NCBI GenBank assembly: GCA_963713625.1
Contig: CAVQMN010000011.1
Location: 434,001-498,000 of the forward strand
Origin: Bog-756 sp963713625
GTDB taxonomy: Bacteria > Actinomycetota > Acidimicrobiia > Acidimicrobiales > RAAP-2
Reading direction: 5' to 3'
Length of the DNA: 64,000 bases
Below are positions 44,430 through 53,931 of the stretch, piece after piece; positions within the stretch are counted from its first letter, which is position 1; the number at the start of each line of letters is the position of its first letter. A model generated the notes under the pieces. It did not search any database. It was not told the DNA's origin and worked only from the letters and a program-made list of their open reading frames with translations. Position numbers and translations under genes: made by a program.

Positions 44430-46058
44430 TCAGTTTCGATCGAGAATCGTTGTGGGAACCCATATGTCCACGACGGTCCCGAGGCCCTTTTCGGAGTGGA
44501 TCACGATGCGGGACCCGATCAGGTGGGCACGTTCGGTCATGCCCGGGAGCCCCAGCGAATCGCTGCTCGATCCCTCGGTCGTGGCCTGGTCGAACCCGAT
44601 TCCGTCGTCTTTGACGAGGAGCCGCAGGCCGTCGTGCTCGAAGCTCATCCCGATGGCCACATGGTTGGCGGCCGCATGGCGTTCGATGTTCGAAATCGCC
44701 TCTTGGGCGATGCGGAAGAGTGCGAGCTCGACCGTCGGGGAAAGTCGGCGTTCCGTTCCGGTCACACCGAACGATGTCTCGAAGAGGTGGCGTTCGCCAG
44801 CCTCTGCGAGGATCTGATTGATCGAGGCGACCAGGCCCAGATCATCGAGCACCGAGGGCCGTAATCCCTTGGCGATAGACCGGAGTTCGGCCACGGTGCC
44901 CTCGACGATGGATCGGAGATCGGAGAGTTTGACGGCTCCTTCGGGGGTGGGCTCGCCGTAGGAGTTCATCTCGTCGATCTGCCTGCACAGGTGGATCAGA
45001 ATCTGCAGGGGTCCGTCGTGGAGCTCCTGGGCGATATGCCGTCGTTCGTCCTCCTGACCCGAGACCACTCGGGCGGCGAATGCCTCCATGAGGTCGTGGC
45101 GCCTGGTCTCCATGGTCACGTCCTCGAAGACGACCTGCATGCGGGCGGCGCCGCCGGAGTGCTCCAACATGGTGGCGGTCGGCCGGTAGAGGACGGGCTG
45201 ACCCTCGACTTCGAAGGCCACCGGTTCCACTCGTGCCACCTCACCTGTTCCGCGACGCTCGCTATGCGTCTGGGGGAGCTGCTCGGTAATGAGGGTGGTG
45301 AGAATATGGCTGGAGGCGGCGGGCCCGATCATGTCGACGAGCCGGACGGGAACGGACAGGTCGGGAACGGGCAGAGGATGCGACTCACCGGGAGCAGAAT
45401 CCGGGAGTGACGTGGCGACCCCGAATGTCCGTTGCGCCGAGGCGTTCGTCTCGATCACGTTGCCGCTGCCGTCGACGATCAGGATCGGGGCCTGGTTGGA
45501 ATAGAACAGGTCCCGATAGCGCGCCTCGGCGCTCAGGTGGAGCGCCTGGGCCGACTCGGCAGCCCGCCGGGCATTTCGTTCGGCCGTGACTCGCAGGCCG
45601 ATCACGATGGCGAGACCGTCGATCAGAATAATTTGGGCCAGCTCTATCCAGGCCGCCACATTGTCGTGATTGGCGCGTGCCGAAAAGAACCGCGCCACGG
45701 CCAGAAGGGTGACCCACCCCGCGGTGAAGATGGCGCCTTCAATGGCGTAGTTGAGCGTGGCGTAGACCACCGGAACCAGAAAGAGTGCCAACGTCGAGAA
45801 CTCGACGCCCTGAGAGTCGGCGTCCAGATGGAACGCCACGGTGGCGGCCAGCCGGATCAGATACAGCGCCAAAATGATGAGTTGAAGAATCCAGAACTGC
45901 GAGTTGTTCCACGGTGTTCGATCGGCCTTGTGCCGGGACGGAGGAACCTCGCCGGCCGATGCCTCCTCAGGCTCATGTACCGGACGGGACACGATCGGCC
46001 TGCTGGAATGCTCGCTGCTCTCCGAGGCATCCGTTCCGGCCGTGCGCACCGTGTTCAC
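44430..46058 (-). CDS. NarL-type sensor histidine kinase (HisKA_3)
   Basis: 542 residues. Four to five membrane helices at about 54-165 (MASE1-like), a PAS-like domain at about 180-310, the HisKA_3 H-box EERRHIAQELHDGPLQIL and an HATPase domain (RIAQEAISNIERHA, LLVKDDGIGFD, GLPGMTERAHLIG). Start GTG 46058 overlaps the response-regulator stop (GTGA), so the pair is coupled. The operon begins with the prepilin peptidase gene, which suggests pilus control. Confidence 0.9.
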   Translation of the reverse strand: MNTVRTAGTDASESSEHSSRPIVSRPVHEPEEASAGEVPPSRHKADRTPWNNSQFWILQLIILALYLIRLAATVAFHLDADSQGVEFSTLALFLVPVVYATLNYAIEGAIFTAGWVTLLAVARFFSARANHDNVAAWIELAQIILIDGLAIVIGLRVTAERNARRAAESAQALHLSAEARYRDLFYSNQAPILIVDGSGNVIETNASAQRTFGVATSLPDSAPGESHPLPVPDLSVPVRLVDMIGPAASSHILTTLITEQLPQTHSERRGTGEVARVEPVAFEVEGQPVLYRPTATMLEHSGGAARMQVVFEDVTMETRRHDLMEAFAARVVSGQEDERRHIAQELHDGPLQILIHLCRQIDEMNSYGEPTPEGAVKLSDLRSIVEGTVAELRSIAKGLRPSVLDDLGLVASINQILAEAGERHLFETSFGVTGTERRLSPTVELALFRIAQEAISNIERHAAANHVAIGMSFEHDGLRLLVKDDGIGFDQATTEGSSSDSLGLPGMTERAHLIGSRIVIHSEKGLGTVVDIWVPTTILDRN

Positions 46059-46792
46059 CGATCCGATTCCGTGCCCGCGAGAGGTTCTCGGCCGAACAGG
46101 CTGCTGGCCAGAAAGTAGTGGACCAGCTCAGTGCGGGAGCTCGCGCCGATCTTGTCGAACACATGGTTGATGTGGCCTTCGACGGTGCGGGGGCTGATCC
46201 CAAGTTGGCTGGCGATGGCTTTGTTCGACATCCCTCGGACGACCAGGCGAACGACGTCCGACTCTCGTTCCGTCAGGCGTGGTGCATCGGCGGACCACAC
46301 CCGGTCTGACTTCTCCCCTTGGCCGACGATGGGGTGGCCGAGGAAGTTCGAGCCGTCAGCCGCGGCTCTGATCGAACGGACCAGTTCATCTCCGGGCATG
46401 GTTTTGAGAAGGTAACCGGAGACACCCGCAGCCAGGGCCGCCCTCACATAGTTCTCGTCGTCATAGGCACTCAGGATCAACACCGTCGTCCTTGGGAAGT
46501 CGATGGCGATCTGCCGAGCCAGATCGATGCCGTTCATCACTGGAAGGCGGATGTCCACGAGAACGATGTCAGGCTCCGTTTCACCGATGACCCGGAGCGC
46601 GGCATTGCCGTCTCCGGCCTCGCCGACGACCGAGAAGCCGACCGCATCTTCGAGAATTCGGCGGGTTCCGGCCCGCAGCAGTTCGTGATCGTCCACAACG
46701 ACGACCCGACAGACGGAAGCGGAGTCGTCAGATGGAGGCCCAGCGGCCGGAATTGACCGGCCCCCGACATCGGAGGACTCAGTGCTGGTCAT
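46055..46792 (-). CDS. NarL/FixJ-family response regulator
   Basis: 245 residues. Receiver domain with acidic pair VVVVDDHELLRAG, phospho-acceptor Asp in IVLVDIRLPVMNG and Lys in GYLLKTMPGDEL, then a LuxR helix-turn-helix (LTERESDVVRLVVRGMSNKA, IASQLGISPRTVEGHI). Partner of the kinase downstream. An N-terminal tail of about 28 residues is low-complexity, so the start could be later than ATG 46792. Confidence 0.93.
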   Translation of the reverse strand: MTSTESSDVGGRSIPAAGPPSDDSASVCRVVVVDDHELLRAGTRRILEDAVGFSVVGEAGDGNAALRVIGETEPDIVLVDIRLPVMNGIDLARQIAIDFPRTTVLILSAYDDENYVRAALAAGVSGYLLKTMPGDELVRSIRAAADGSNFLGHPIVGQGEKSDRVWSADAPRLTERESDVVRLVVRGMSNKAIASQLGISPRTVEGHINHVFDKIGASSRTELVHYFLASSLFGREPLAGTESDR

Positions 46793-46810
46793 GCCTCCAT
46801 CGTAGGTTCG

Positions 46811-47635
46811 TCATGTCCCTGCGATGAGGGACGCCACCAGTGCAATTAGGACAGCGGACACAAGCGGAGCACCGAAGACGGCGGGAACGGAGGGGTCAGA
46901 GGCGTTTTCCGCGCCGGCGCCGAGCGCTTTCCTCGCTACTGTCCACGCCCCCACCATGCACAGGAAATACGTCACGATCCAAAAACCGGCCCCGATTGCC
47001 GTCGGGCCGAGGCCCAGGCTTCCGAGCCAACAACCGGCGATGAGCAGTGAAGTCCGGCCATGTCCCCGAGGATCAACGCAGTTCGGATCGGCTGCCCGCA
47101 GGGCGGCGAAGACGATGGTGGCGATGAGCGTTCCAACGACACAACCGATCAGAATCCCCCATTGGTGATGCCAGCCGGCCCCGATCACGATGACCAGGAC
47201 GGCCACGCCGGTGCCGATGGCTGCGACCGCCAGCGGTGCGCGTTTGCCATCGAACTCGATGAGTCCGACCGCGATCATCGACGCAGACAGACAGCAGTAG
47301 CCGGCAGACACCAAGGTGCCGTGCCACGCCCAGGTGACCAGGGCGAAGGAGAGTCCAGTGGCCAGTTCGACCAGCGGATAGCGCACGGAGATCGGAACAT
47401 GACAGGTCCGGCAGCGGCCCCGCAAGCCGATCCATGAGGCGAGGGGGATGTTTTCCCACCAGGTGAGTTGTCGGCGGCACGTCGGGCAGAACGATCTCGG
47501 GGTGGACACGGAAAGACCGAGTGGGGTCCGGTAGACGACGACGTTGAGAAAGGACCCGACAAAGAGGCCGACCACACCGGCAACCGAAACCGTTGTGATC
47601 AACACCGGAATGTTGTCAGAAGACATGGAATTCAT
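46811..47635 (-). CDS. Type IV prepilin peptidase-like protein lacking the GxGD motif
   Basis: 274 residues and about eight membrane helices. VGSFLNVVVYRTP and the zinc-type pairs Cys50-x2-Cys53 and Cys75-x2-Cys78 form the methylase domain; GLIEFDGKR (Asp129) holds the first aspartate region. The second site, normally GxGDxK, reads GHGRTS at about 191-196, so the second catalytic Asp is missing. It heads the operon with the NarL-type two-component pair and is divergent from pilB. Either inactive as protease, or methylase-only. Confidence 0.82.
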   Translation of the reverse strand: MNSMSSDNIPVLITTVSVAGVVGLFVGSFLNVVVYRTPLGLSVSTPRSFCPTCRRQLTWWENIPLASWIGLRGRCRTCHVPISVRYPLVELATGLSFALVTWAWHGTLVSAGYCCLSASMIAVGLIEFDGKRAPLAVAAIGTGVAVLVIVIGAGWHHQWGILIGCVVGTLIATIVFAALRAADPNCVDPRGHGRTSLLIAGCWLGSLGLGPTAIGAGFWIVTYFLCMVGAWTVARKALGAGAENASDPSVPAVFGAPLVSAVLIALVASLIAGT

Positions 47636-47868
47636 TCAGAAGCAATGAAAAAGCATATGGACCCGGCCCGTCGATCCCCCCGACTACGGGCCGTCCGGAG
47701 GGGCAGGGTGGCCCATCGGATCGGACGAAGGCCGCACCGGTTCAAAGCGCTTCCCCTGGCCCTGAGGCACGCGCGCCGGATTTGGGCGTCGATCCGAAAG
47801 CCCTTCGTGTTCGGGCAATCCTCGGATTCGGGGTCAATCTCGGCGACCAGTCTGCCGATGGTGGACAC

Positions 47869-50492
47869 ATGAGTGATGTCGACTCCAGTCGCTGGATGGC
47901 CAGTGAACATGATCTCGAGTTCGTTGACCTCGAGACCTATGGGGTTGACCGCTCCGCGTCCGAGATTCTGCCGGAGTCGTTGGCACGTCTCCACCATGTG
48001 GTTGCCATCAAGCGCAAATTCGGCACGCCGGTGATCGCAACGGCCGACCCCGATGACCTCACCGCCCACGATTCGGTTCGAGCCGCGATCGGACGGGACT
48101 TCATCTCGGTGATTGCCTCCTCGGATCAGATCGAAGACTACCTCAATCAGTTGTTCGGTCCCGATGATACAGCGGCGCGATCGAGGGCCCGAAGCCCAGA
48201 ACAAGAAGATGTCGCCGCCAAGGGCGAGCCGATCGAGGATCCAGTCGCCGATGCGGTCGATTTCGAAGCAGCCGCTCCCACCGAGGCACCGGCACCCACC
48301 AATGGGAAGGCGCGTCGTGCGCCGAGCGAAACCAAAAAGAAGCAACGCCGCCAGACCGTGGACGAGGATGCGAGTCCGTCGGCCGATCCCGACGGGCCGG
48401 ACCCGTCCGTCGGACCGGACCTCGCGGCCACGGTGGAGCCGGCCGCTATCGAGGTCCCACCGGGCTCTGATGCCGGCCTGGACGTGGCGTTGACCGATGC
48501 GGCGGCGGAGAGCGCGGACCCGTGGGCAGAGCCGCTCGAACCGGCGACAAACCTGCTGCCCACATTCGGGGCCAATACCGGATCTTGCCGACTTGGTGGT
48601 GCCGAGCAGCCCACCCGCCGACCGCTCAGGACGAACTGGCAGAGCTGGCCCGATCGGTTCAGGACGAGGAGCCGGTGCCTGACGTCGACTCGACCGCCCT
48701 GGCTGCAGACTTGGTGGCCGAAGCAGTGGCGACCTTTCAGGAGAAGCAAGGTGAAGAGGAGCGTCACGACGCCGACGGCGGGAATGACTTCACCGAAACG
48801 GCTTCCTTCCCCCCTCTGGCCAAATGCCTGGTCGACGGGGGCAGAGTGTCACTCGCCGACATGGAGGCGGTCCTCGATGAGCACTATCGGACAGGCCAGA
48901 GTGTTGCTCGGATACTGACCACACAGAAACTGGTCACCGAGGCCGACCTCATGTGGGGGATGGCCGAGGAGATGGGGCTCGACTTTGTCGATCTCGACAC
49001 CGTCGGGGTTGATCTGAGCGAGGCCGGAACCATTCCGGAGGCGACCGCCCGCCATCACAACGTGATCGTTATCGCCAACGACAACGGCACCCCGGTTGTG
49101 GCTGCGTCGAATCCCACCGACGTGTTCGCCATGGACGATCTACGCACGATCATGGGTCGCACCTTCACCGTGGTCGTCGCCACCCGCACCCAGATCAGCT
49201 CCTATATCGGACGAGCCTTCAACAGCGGCGGTGATGCCGCCGACATGGCCATGGAGGCGTCCCTGGGATTTGATGGGACCAGTTCCGACAGCAGCGTCGA
49301 CGACATTCAGGCCGTTACCGAAGAGGCGCCGATCGTCCGCTACGTCAATCTGCTCATTTTGCAAGCGCTGAACGAACGTGCCTCCGACATTCACGTTGAG
49401 CCCACGGCAACCGACCTCAGGATCCGCTATCGGATTGACGGGGTTCTCCATGATGTGTCGACCGCGCCACGGGCCATCTCCGCGGCCGTCACCACGCGCC
49501 TGAAGGTCATGGCTGACATGAACGTGGCCGAGCACCGGATTCCCCAGGACGGCCGGATCTCCCTCAATGTCGGGAGCAAAGGCATCGACCTTCGGATGGC
49601 CACCCTCCCGACCATCCACGGCGAAAAGGTCGTCATGCGGGTGCTTGACAAGTCGAGCGTCGTCCTGGGATTCCCCGATCTTGGATTCGAGGAGGACTTC
49701 CTGAAGACGTACGAGGGCCTCTACACCAAGCCCTACGGCACCATTTTGGTCACCGGACCGACGGGGTCAGGAAAGTCCACCACGCTCTACACGACCCTGA
49801 CCGCCCTCAACTCTCCGGAAAAGAACATCATCACGGTCGAGGACCCGGTCGAACTGCAGTTGAAGGGTGTCAACCAGGTCCAGCTGAACGTCAAGGCCGG
49901 GCTGACGTTTGCGTCCGCCCTGAAATCGATTCTCCGCTCGGACCCCGACATCGTGCTGGTCGGTGAGATCCGCGACAAGGAGACTGCGGTCATCGCCATC
50001 GAAGCGGCATTGACCGGCCACATGGTGCTGGCCACCTTGCATACCAATAGTGCTGCCGCCACACCGATGCGTCTGATTGAGATGGGGCTCGAACCATTTT
50101 TGGTGACCTCGTCGCTGTCAGGGGTGCTTGCGCAACGACTGGCTCGCCGTCTCTGTATGCACTGCAAGGACGCGTACGAGCCCACCGAGTCCGATATTTC
50201 TGCCGCAGGTTGGACGCTCGAAGAGGTCGAGGCGGTGGGGGGAATGCCCAAGGTTTACAAGGCAGTGGGCTGTTCGGCCTGCGCAAATACCGGCTATCGG
50301 GGACGCAAGGCCTTGGCCGAGCTTCTTCCCATGACAGAGGAGATCGAACGAATGATTATCGAAGGAGGATCGGTGGACGACATTCATAGACTCGCCGTCG
50401 CTCAGGGCATGCTGACGCTTCGTCAGAGCGGCCTGCGCAAAGCCATCGAGGGAGAGACCACCCTCGAGGAAGTACTCCGGGTGGTCGCATGA
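47869..50492 (+). CDS. pilB: Type IV pilus extension ATPase PilB with two MshEN domains (frameshift in linker)
   Basis: First MshEN-like domain: MSDVDSSRWMASEHDLEFVD onward, missing the front ~50 residues. A Pro/Ala/Asp-rich linker follows. Second MshEN from PPLAKCLVDGGRVSLADMEA. ATPase core: VTEEAPIVRYVNLLILQAL, Walker A GPTGSGKST, TVEDPVELQLKGVNQVQLN, DPDIVLVGEIRDKET, GHMVLATLHTNS, and the Cys pairs LCMHC and CSAC of PilB. The frame changes in the linker near 48570-48640: one route is LADLVVPSSPPA then AQDELAELARSV in the next frame. Start ATG 47869 is tentative. ATGA overlap with the next gene. Confidence 0.85.
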
Positions 50493-52141
50493 GCCCCCTC
50501 ACCGCTGAGACGCAAATGGAGTGGTCGTCACGCCTGGCCCAGGCCCTTGTCACCGGCGGCTACGAGACCGAGTCGAACCTGGCTCCGTTGCTGGCGGAAG
50601 CGAAGGCCACCGGACAGCCCCTGGCCACGCTGTTGATCAGCAGGAAACTGGCCCTTCCCGGGGTCGTGGTCGGAGCATTGGCCCATTTGGCCCAACTCCC
50701 CGCTGTCGATCTGGAGGCGATGACGCCGAGCCCCGACGCGGTGGCCGCGCTGCCAGAGGAAGCGGCTCGCGAGTTCGGCGCCGTGGCCTTGCAGTTCGAT
50801 GGAAACGTTCTGGCCGTGGCCTTTGCCCAGCCCCCTTCGGCCGCGGATGTCGATGGGCTGGCATCCCGGATCGGGTATCGGATCAATCCGGTGCTGGCCG
50901 ACCCCATGGTGATCGAACGGGCACTCGGAGCCGACGTCGCCTCGGCCGCTCCACCCGGGCCGGCCCCCGCTTCCCCGTTGGTCGACACCACGCCCGCGGC
51001 CGAAGAGATCGCTGTCGCCCCGGACGTCGACAATCTGCTCAAGCGGGGGATTCCGGCGTCGGCGTCCAACGGTGACATGCCGCTGCACATCGATGATCTT
51101 CTCCGCTATGCCGTGTCGGTTGGTGCCTCCGACCTCCACATGACGGCCCAAATGCCCGGTTCGATCCGTCTCCACGGTGCCATCCGCCCCATCGAGGGGT
51201 GTCCGGTGCTCGGTCACGAGATGATCCGGGACATGGTGTTCGGCATTCTCCCCGCCTCACAGCGGGAGCGGTTCGAAGAGGAGCACGAGCTCGACACGTC
51301 CCACTCCATCGCCGGAGTCGGGAGGTTCCGCGTCAATGTCTCCTTGCAGCGAGGAACCATTGCGGCTGCGCTTCGGCCGATTCCTCACGAGATGCCCGAG
51401 TTCGACACGCTGGGCCTGCCTGACGCCATCAAGGCCTTCACCGACCTTCGGCGCGGATTGGTCCTGGTGACCGGACCCACGGGATCCGGGAAGTCGACGA
51501 CCCTGGCGTCCCTCGTCGACATCATCAATCGAACCAAGCCACTGCATATTGTGACCGTCGAGGACCCGATCGAGTTCCTCCACGACCACAAGCGGTCGAT
51601 CATCAGCCAGCGGGAGGTTGGCGAAGATACCGAATCCTTCGGCCAGGCACTGCGCCGCGTCCTCCGTCAGGACCCCGACGTGATTCTGGTCGGCGAGCTC
51701 CGTGACCTGGAGACGATTTCGACGGCACTGACTGCGGCCGAAACCGGTCACCTGGTCTTTGCCACGTTGCACACGCAGGATGCACCCCAGACCATCGACC
51801 GGGTGATCGACGTCTTCCCGACCAGCCAACAGGAGCAGATCAGGGTGATGTTGGCGGCCACGCTCGAGGGCGTCGTTACCCAGCAGTTGATCGTCAACTC
51901 CGAAGGGACCGGGCGAGTGCCGTGTTCTGAAGTGTTGGTGTGCACCTCGGCGATCCGAAATCTGATCCGACAGTCAAAGACCCATCAGATCTATTCACTG
52001 ATGCAGGTCGGGGGATCGTACGGGATGCAGACCATGGACCAGGGATTGGCCCAGCTGGTCAACGACGGAATCATCTCCGAAAGCATTGCCTACGACCGGT
52101 CCTCCAATGAGGAAGACCTACGGAATCACCTGAACTCCTAA
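50489..52141 (+). CDS. PilT-like ATPase with an N-terminal MshEN-like domain
   Basis: 550 residues, a second PilT-class ATPase. About 1-150 is an MshEN-like module (ALVTGGYETESNLAPLLAEA, LPAVDLEAMTPSPDAVAALP), then a linker of about 50 residues, then a PilT core with GASDLHMTAQMPGSIRLHG, Walker A GPTGSGKST, TVEDPIEFLHDHKRS, DPDVILVGELRDLET, GHLVFATLHTQDAPQT and the AIRNLIRQSKTHQI motif of true PilT. MshEN domains bind c-di-GMP in extension ATPases; on a PilT it is unusual. ATGA overlap with pilB. Confidence 0.88.
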   Translation: MSPLTAETQMEWSSRLAQALVTGGYETESNLAPLLAEAKATGQPLATLLISRKLALPGVVVGALAHLAQLPAVDLEAMTPSPDAVAALPEEAAREFGAVALQFDGNVLAVAFAQPPSAADVDGLASRIGYRINPVLADPMVIERALGADVASAAPPGPAPASPLVDTTPAAEEIAVAPDVDNLLKRGIPASASNGDMPLHIDDLLRYAVSVGASDLHMTAQMPGSIRLHGAIRPIEGCPVLGHEMIRDMVFGILPASQRERFEEEHELDTSHSIAGVGRFRVNVSLQRGTIAAALRPIPHEMPEFDTLGLPDAIKAFTDLRRGLVLVTGPTGSGKSTTLASLVDIINRTKPLHIVTVEDPIEFLHDHKRSIISQREVGEDTESFGQALRRVLRQDPDVILVGELRDLETISTALTAAETGHLVFATLHTQDAPQTIDRVIDVFPTSQQEQIRVMLAATLEGVVTQQLIVNSEGTGRVPCSEVLVCTSAIRNLIRQSKTHQIYSLMQVGGSYGMQTMDQGLAQLVNDGIISESIAYDRSSNEEDLRNHLNS

Positions 52142-52187
52142 TTCACAATTCCAATAACTATTCATCCTCACTACGAAGCGGGGCATT

Positions 52188-53675
52188 GTGGCACTCACAT
52201 TTGACTACAAGGTCCGAGACCGAGCCGGCAGTTTGGTCGAGGGACAGCTCGACGGCGACAGCATGGCCCTGGTCGTGCGCCGCCTTCGCGAGATGGGGTA
52301 CATGCCGATCTCGGTGACGCCGAGGTCGACGGTCAACCTCAAGACTGAGATCAAGATCCCCGGATTCTCCGATCGGGTCAAGCTTCGAGAGGTCGCCGTC
52401 GTGACCAGACAGCTTTCGACGATGGTCGACTCGGGGCTGTCCGTCGTCCGGTCGCTCGGTATTCTCGCCTCGCAGGTGGAGAATCCGTCGTTGGGCCGGG
52501 TGCTCAATGAGGTTCGGCTCGATCTCGAGCACGGATCTTCGCTGTCTGCCGCCTGCGCCAAACATCCCAAGATCTTCTCCAACCTCTTCTGCACGTTGGT
52601 CCAGGCCGGTGAGGCCGGCGGTAACCTCGATGAGGTTCTCAACAGCCTGGCCGACACCATCGAGAAGCAGGCGCAACTGAACCGGACGATCCGGTCGGCG
52701 ATGACCTATCCGGCAGTTGTCCTGTCCGTGATGGGCGTCATCTTCACCGCCATGATCGTCTTCATCGTGCCGGTGTTCCAGAAACTCTTCAAATCGTTGG
52801 GCGGAAAGCTTCCGCTTCCGACTCGCATACTCATCCAGGTGTCGCAGATCATCACCAGCGTGTGGGTCCTGGTGCTCATCGCCGCGGTGGTCGGCATCAT
52901 CATCGGGGTGCGCAAGTGGATCGCTACCGACGCCGGGCGGCGCAGGTGGGACAGATGGATGCTCAAGCCGCCTGTATTCGGCAACCTCTTCCACAAGGTG
53001 GCCCTGGCTCGAACGACGGGAACACTGGCGTCGTTGATCGGCTCAGGCGTACCCATTCTCGAGTCCCTGGACATCTGCGCGGATATCGCCGGTAACCGCA
53101 CGGTGGGCGACGTGCTCATCGAGGCAAAGAACGGGGTCCGTGAAGGGCGGCCGTTGGCCGATCCCCTTCGTGAGCACGAGGATGTCATTCCCGCACTGGT
53201 TGTCCAGATGATCGAAGTTGGCGAGCAGACCGGTGCACTGGACGGCATGCTCAAAAAGGTCGGGGAGTTCTACGACCAGGAAGTCGAGATCATCGTCAAC
53301 AACCTCACCGCCCTTTTGGAGCCGCTCTTGACGGTACTGATGGGGTGCATGGTGGGTGCCATGGTCATCTGCCTTTACTTGCCGATGTTCGACTACATCA
53401 AACTGGTTCCCAGTGAGCTAGCAGTGGCACGGTGTGGCTCGGGCCGGGAGACGGCCGGTGCGAAGCCATGCACCTGGCCGTGTGCAGGATCGCGTTCTCG
53501 AGCGCCGACGCTTCGCCTGCGCGCAATATTTCTCCGAAAAGAATCTATTGCGATAATGCAAATGCGCCTGGTACGTTGCAATTGGGTTTCAGAAACCGTT
53601 GCGAAGGAACAACGGATCGAGATGACGAGGGGCCTCGGCATTTCAGGCGAACTACGGAGTGAGTGGCGCGCTTGA
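52188..53675 (+). CDS. pilC: Type IV pilus platform protein PilC, with a probable out-of-frame tail
   Basis: Two T2SSF domains (VAVVTRQLSTMVDSGLSVVRSL and VALARTTGTLASLIGSGVPI) and three membrane helices (about 178-203, 222-242 and 373-397), ending in the family's usual CLYLPMFDYIKLV at about residue 405. The open frame continues about 88 residues of no resemblance to PilC. Removing one C from the CCC at 53409-53411 gives a stop at 53421 right after IKLV, so the tail is probably a frameshift product. Start GTG 52188. Confidence 0.86.
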   Translation: MALTFDYKVRDRAGSLVEGQLDGDSMALVVRRLREMGYMPISVTPRSTVNLKTEIKIPGFSDRVKLREVAVVTRQLSTMVDSGLSVVRSLGILASQVENPSLGRVLNEVRLDLEHGSSLSAACAKHPKIFSNLFCTLVQAGEAGGNLDEVLNSLADTIEKQAQLNRTIRSAMTYPAVVLSVMGVIFTAMIVFIVPVFQKLFKSLGGKLPLPTRILIQVSQIITSVWVLVLIAAVVGIIIGVRKWIATDAGRRRWDRWMLKPPVFGNLFHKVALARTTGTLASLIGSGVPILESLDICADIAGNRTVGDVLIEAKNGVREGRPLADPLREHEDVIPALVVQMIEVGEQTGALDGMLKKVGEFYDQEVEIIVNNLTALLEPLLTVLMGCMVGAMVICLYLPMFDYIKLVPSELAVARCGSGRETAGAKPCTWPCAGSRSRAPTLRLRAIFLRKESIAIMQMRLVRCNWVSETVAKEQRIEMTRGLGISGELRSEWRA

Positions 53676-53931
53676 TCGGCCGATGCGTGTGGCGCGGGAA
53701 CGATTATTTGTCGTCCTCTTACGGTGCCATTTGGCTTGAATAGCCGGCCACGCAATCCCTCAGAGTTTCGGGCGTGTTCCGATGCATCTGCTCTGAGACT
53801 TGTCTCATCGGTGGAAGCAAAAGGAGACAGCGCAGAATTCCTAAAGTGGACCATCGGTCGGGACGATAGCAACATCGGGTGTCAATCCTGGCACCCGTCT
53901 ATTGATGCATCAATATACGAGGAGGCAACAC
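53676..53931 (+). other. Leader/intergenic region upstream of pilA
   Basis: From the likely end of pilC (53421) this is about 510 bases, unusually AT-rich in parts. GATAAT at 53552-53557 is a candidate -10 with no clear -35. Hairpins GGTTTC-AG-AAACC (about 53586-53598) and GGGTG...CACCC (about 53879-53898) are visible. A GEMM c-di-GMP riboswitch was looked for and not found. Confidence 0.4.

Noticed and set aside
53690..53931. GEMM-type c-di-GMP riboswitch before pilA
   Set aside because: The hallmark core of the class could not be found on either strand.
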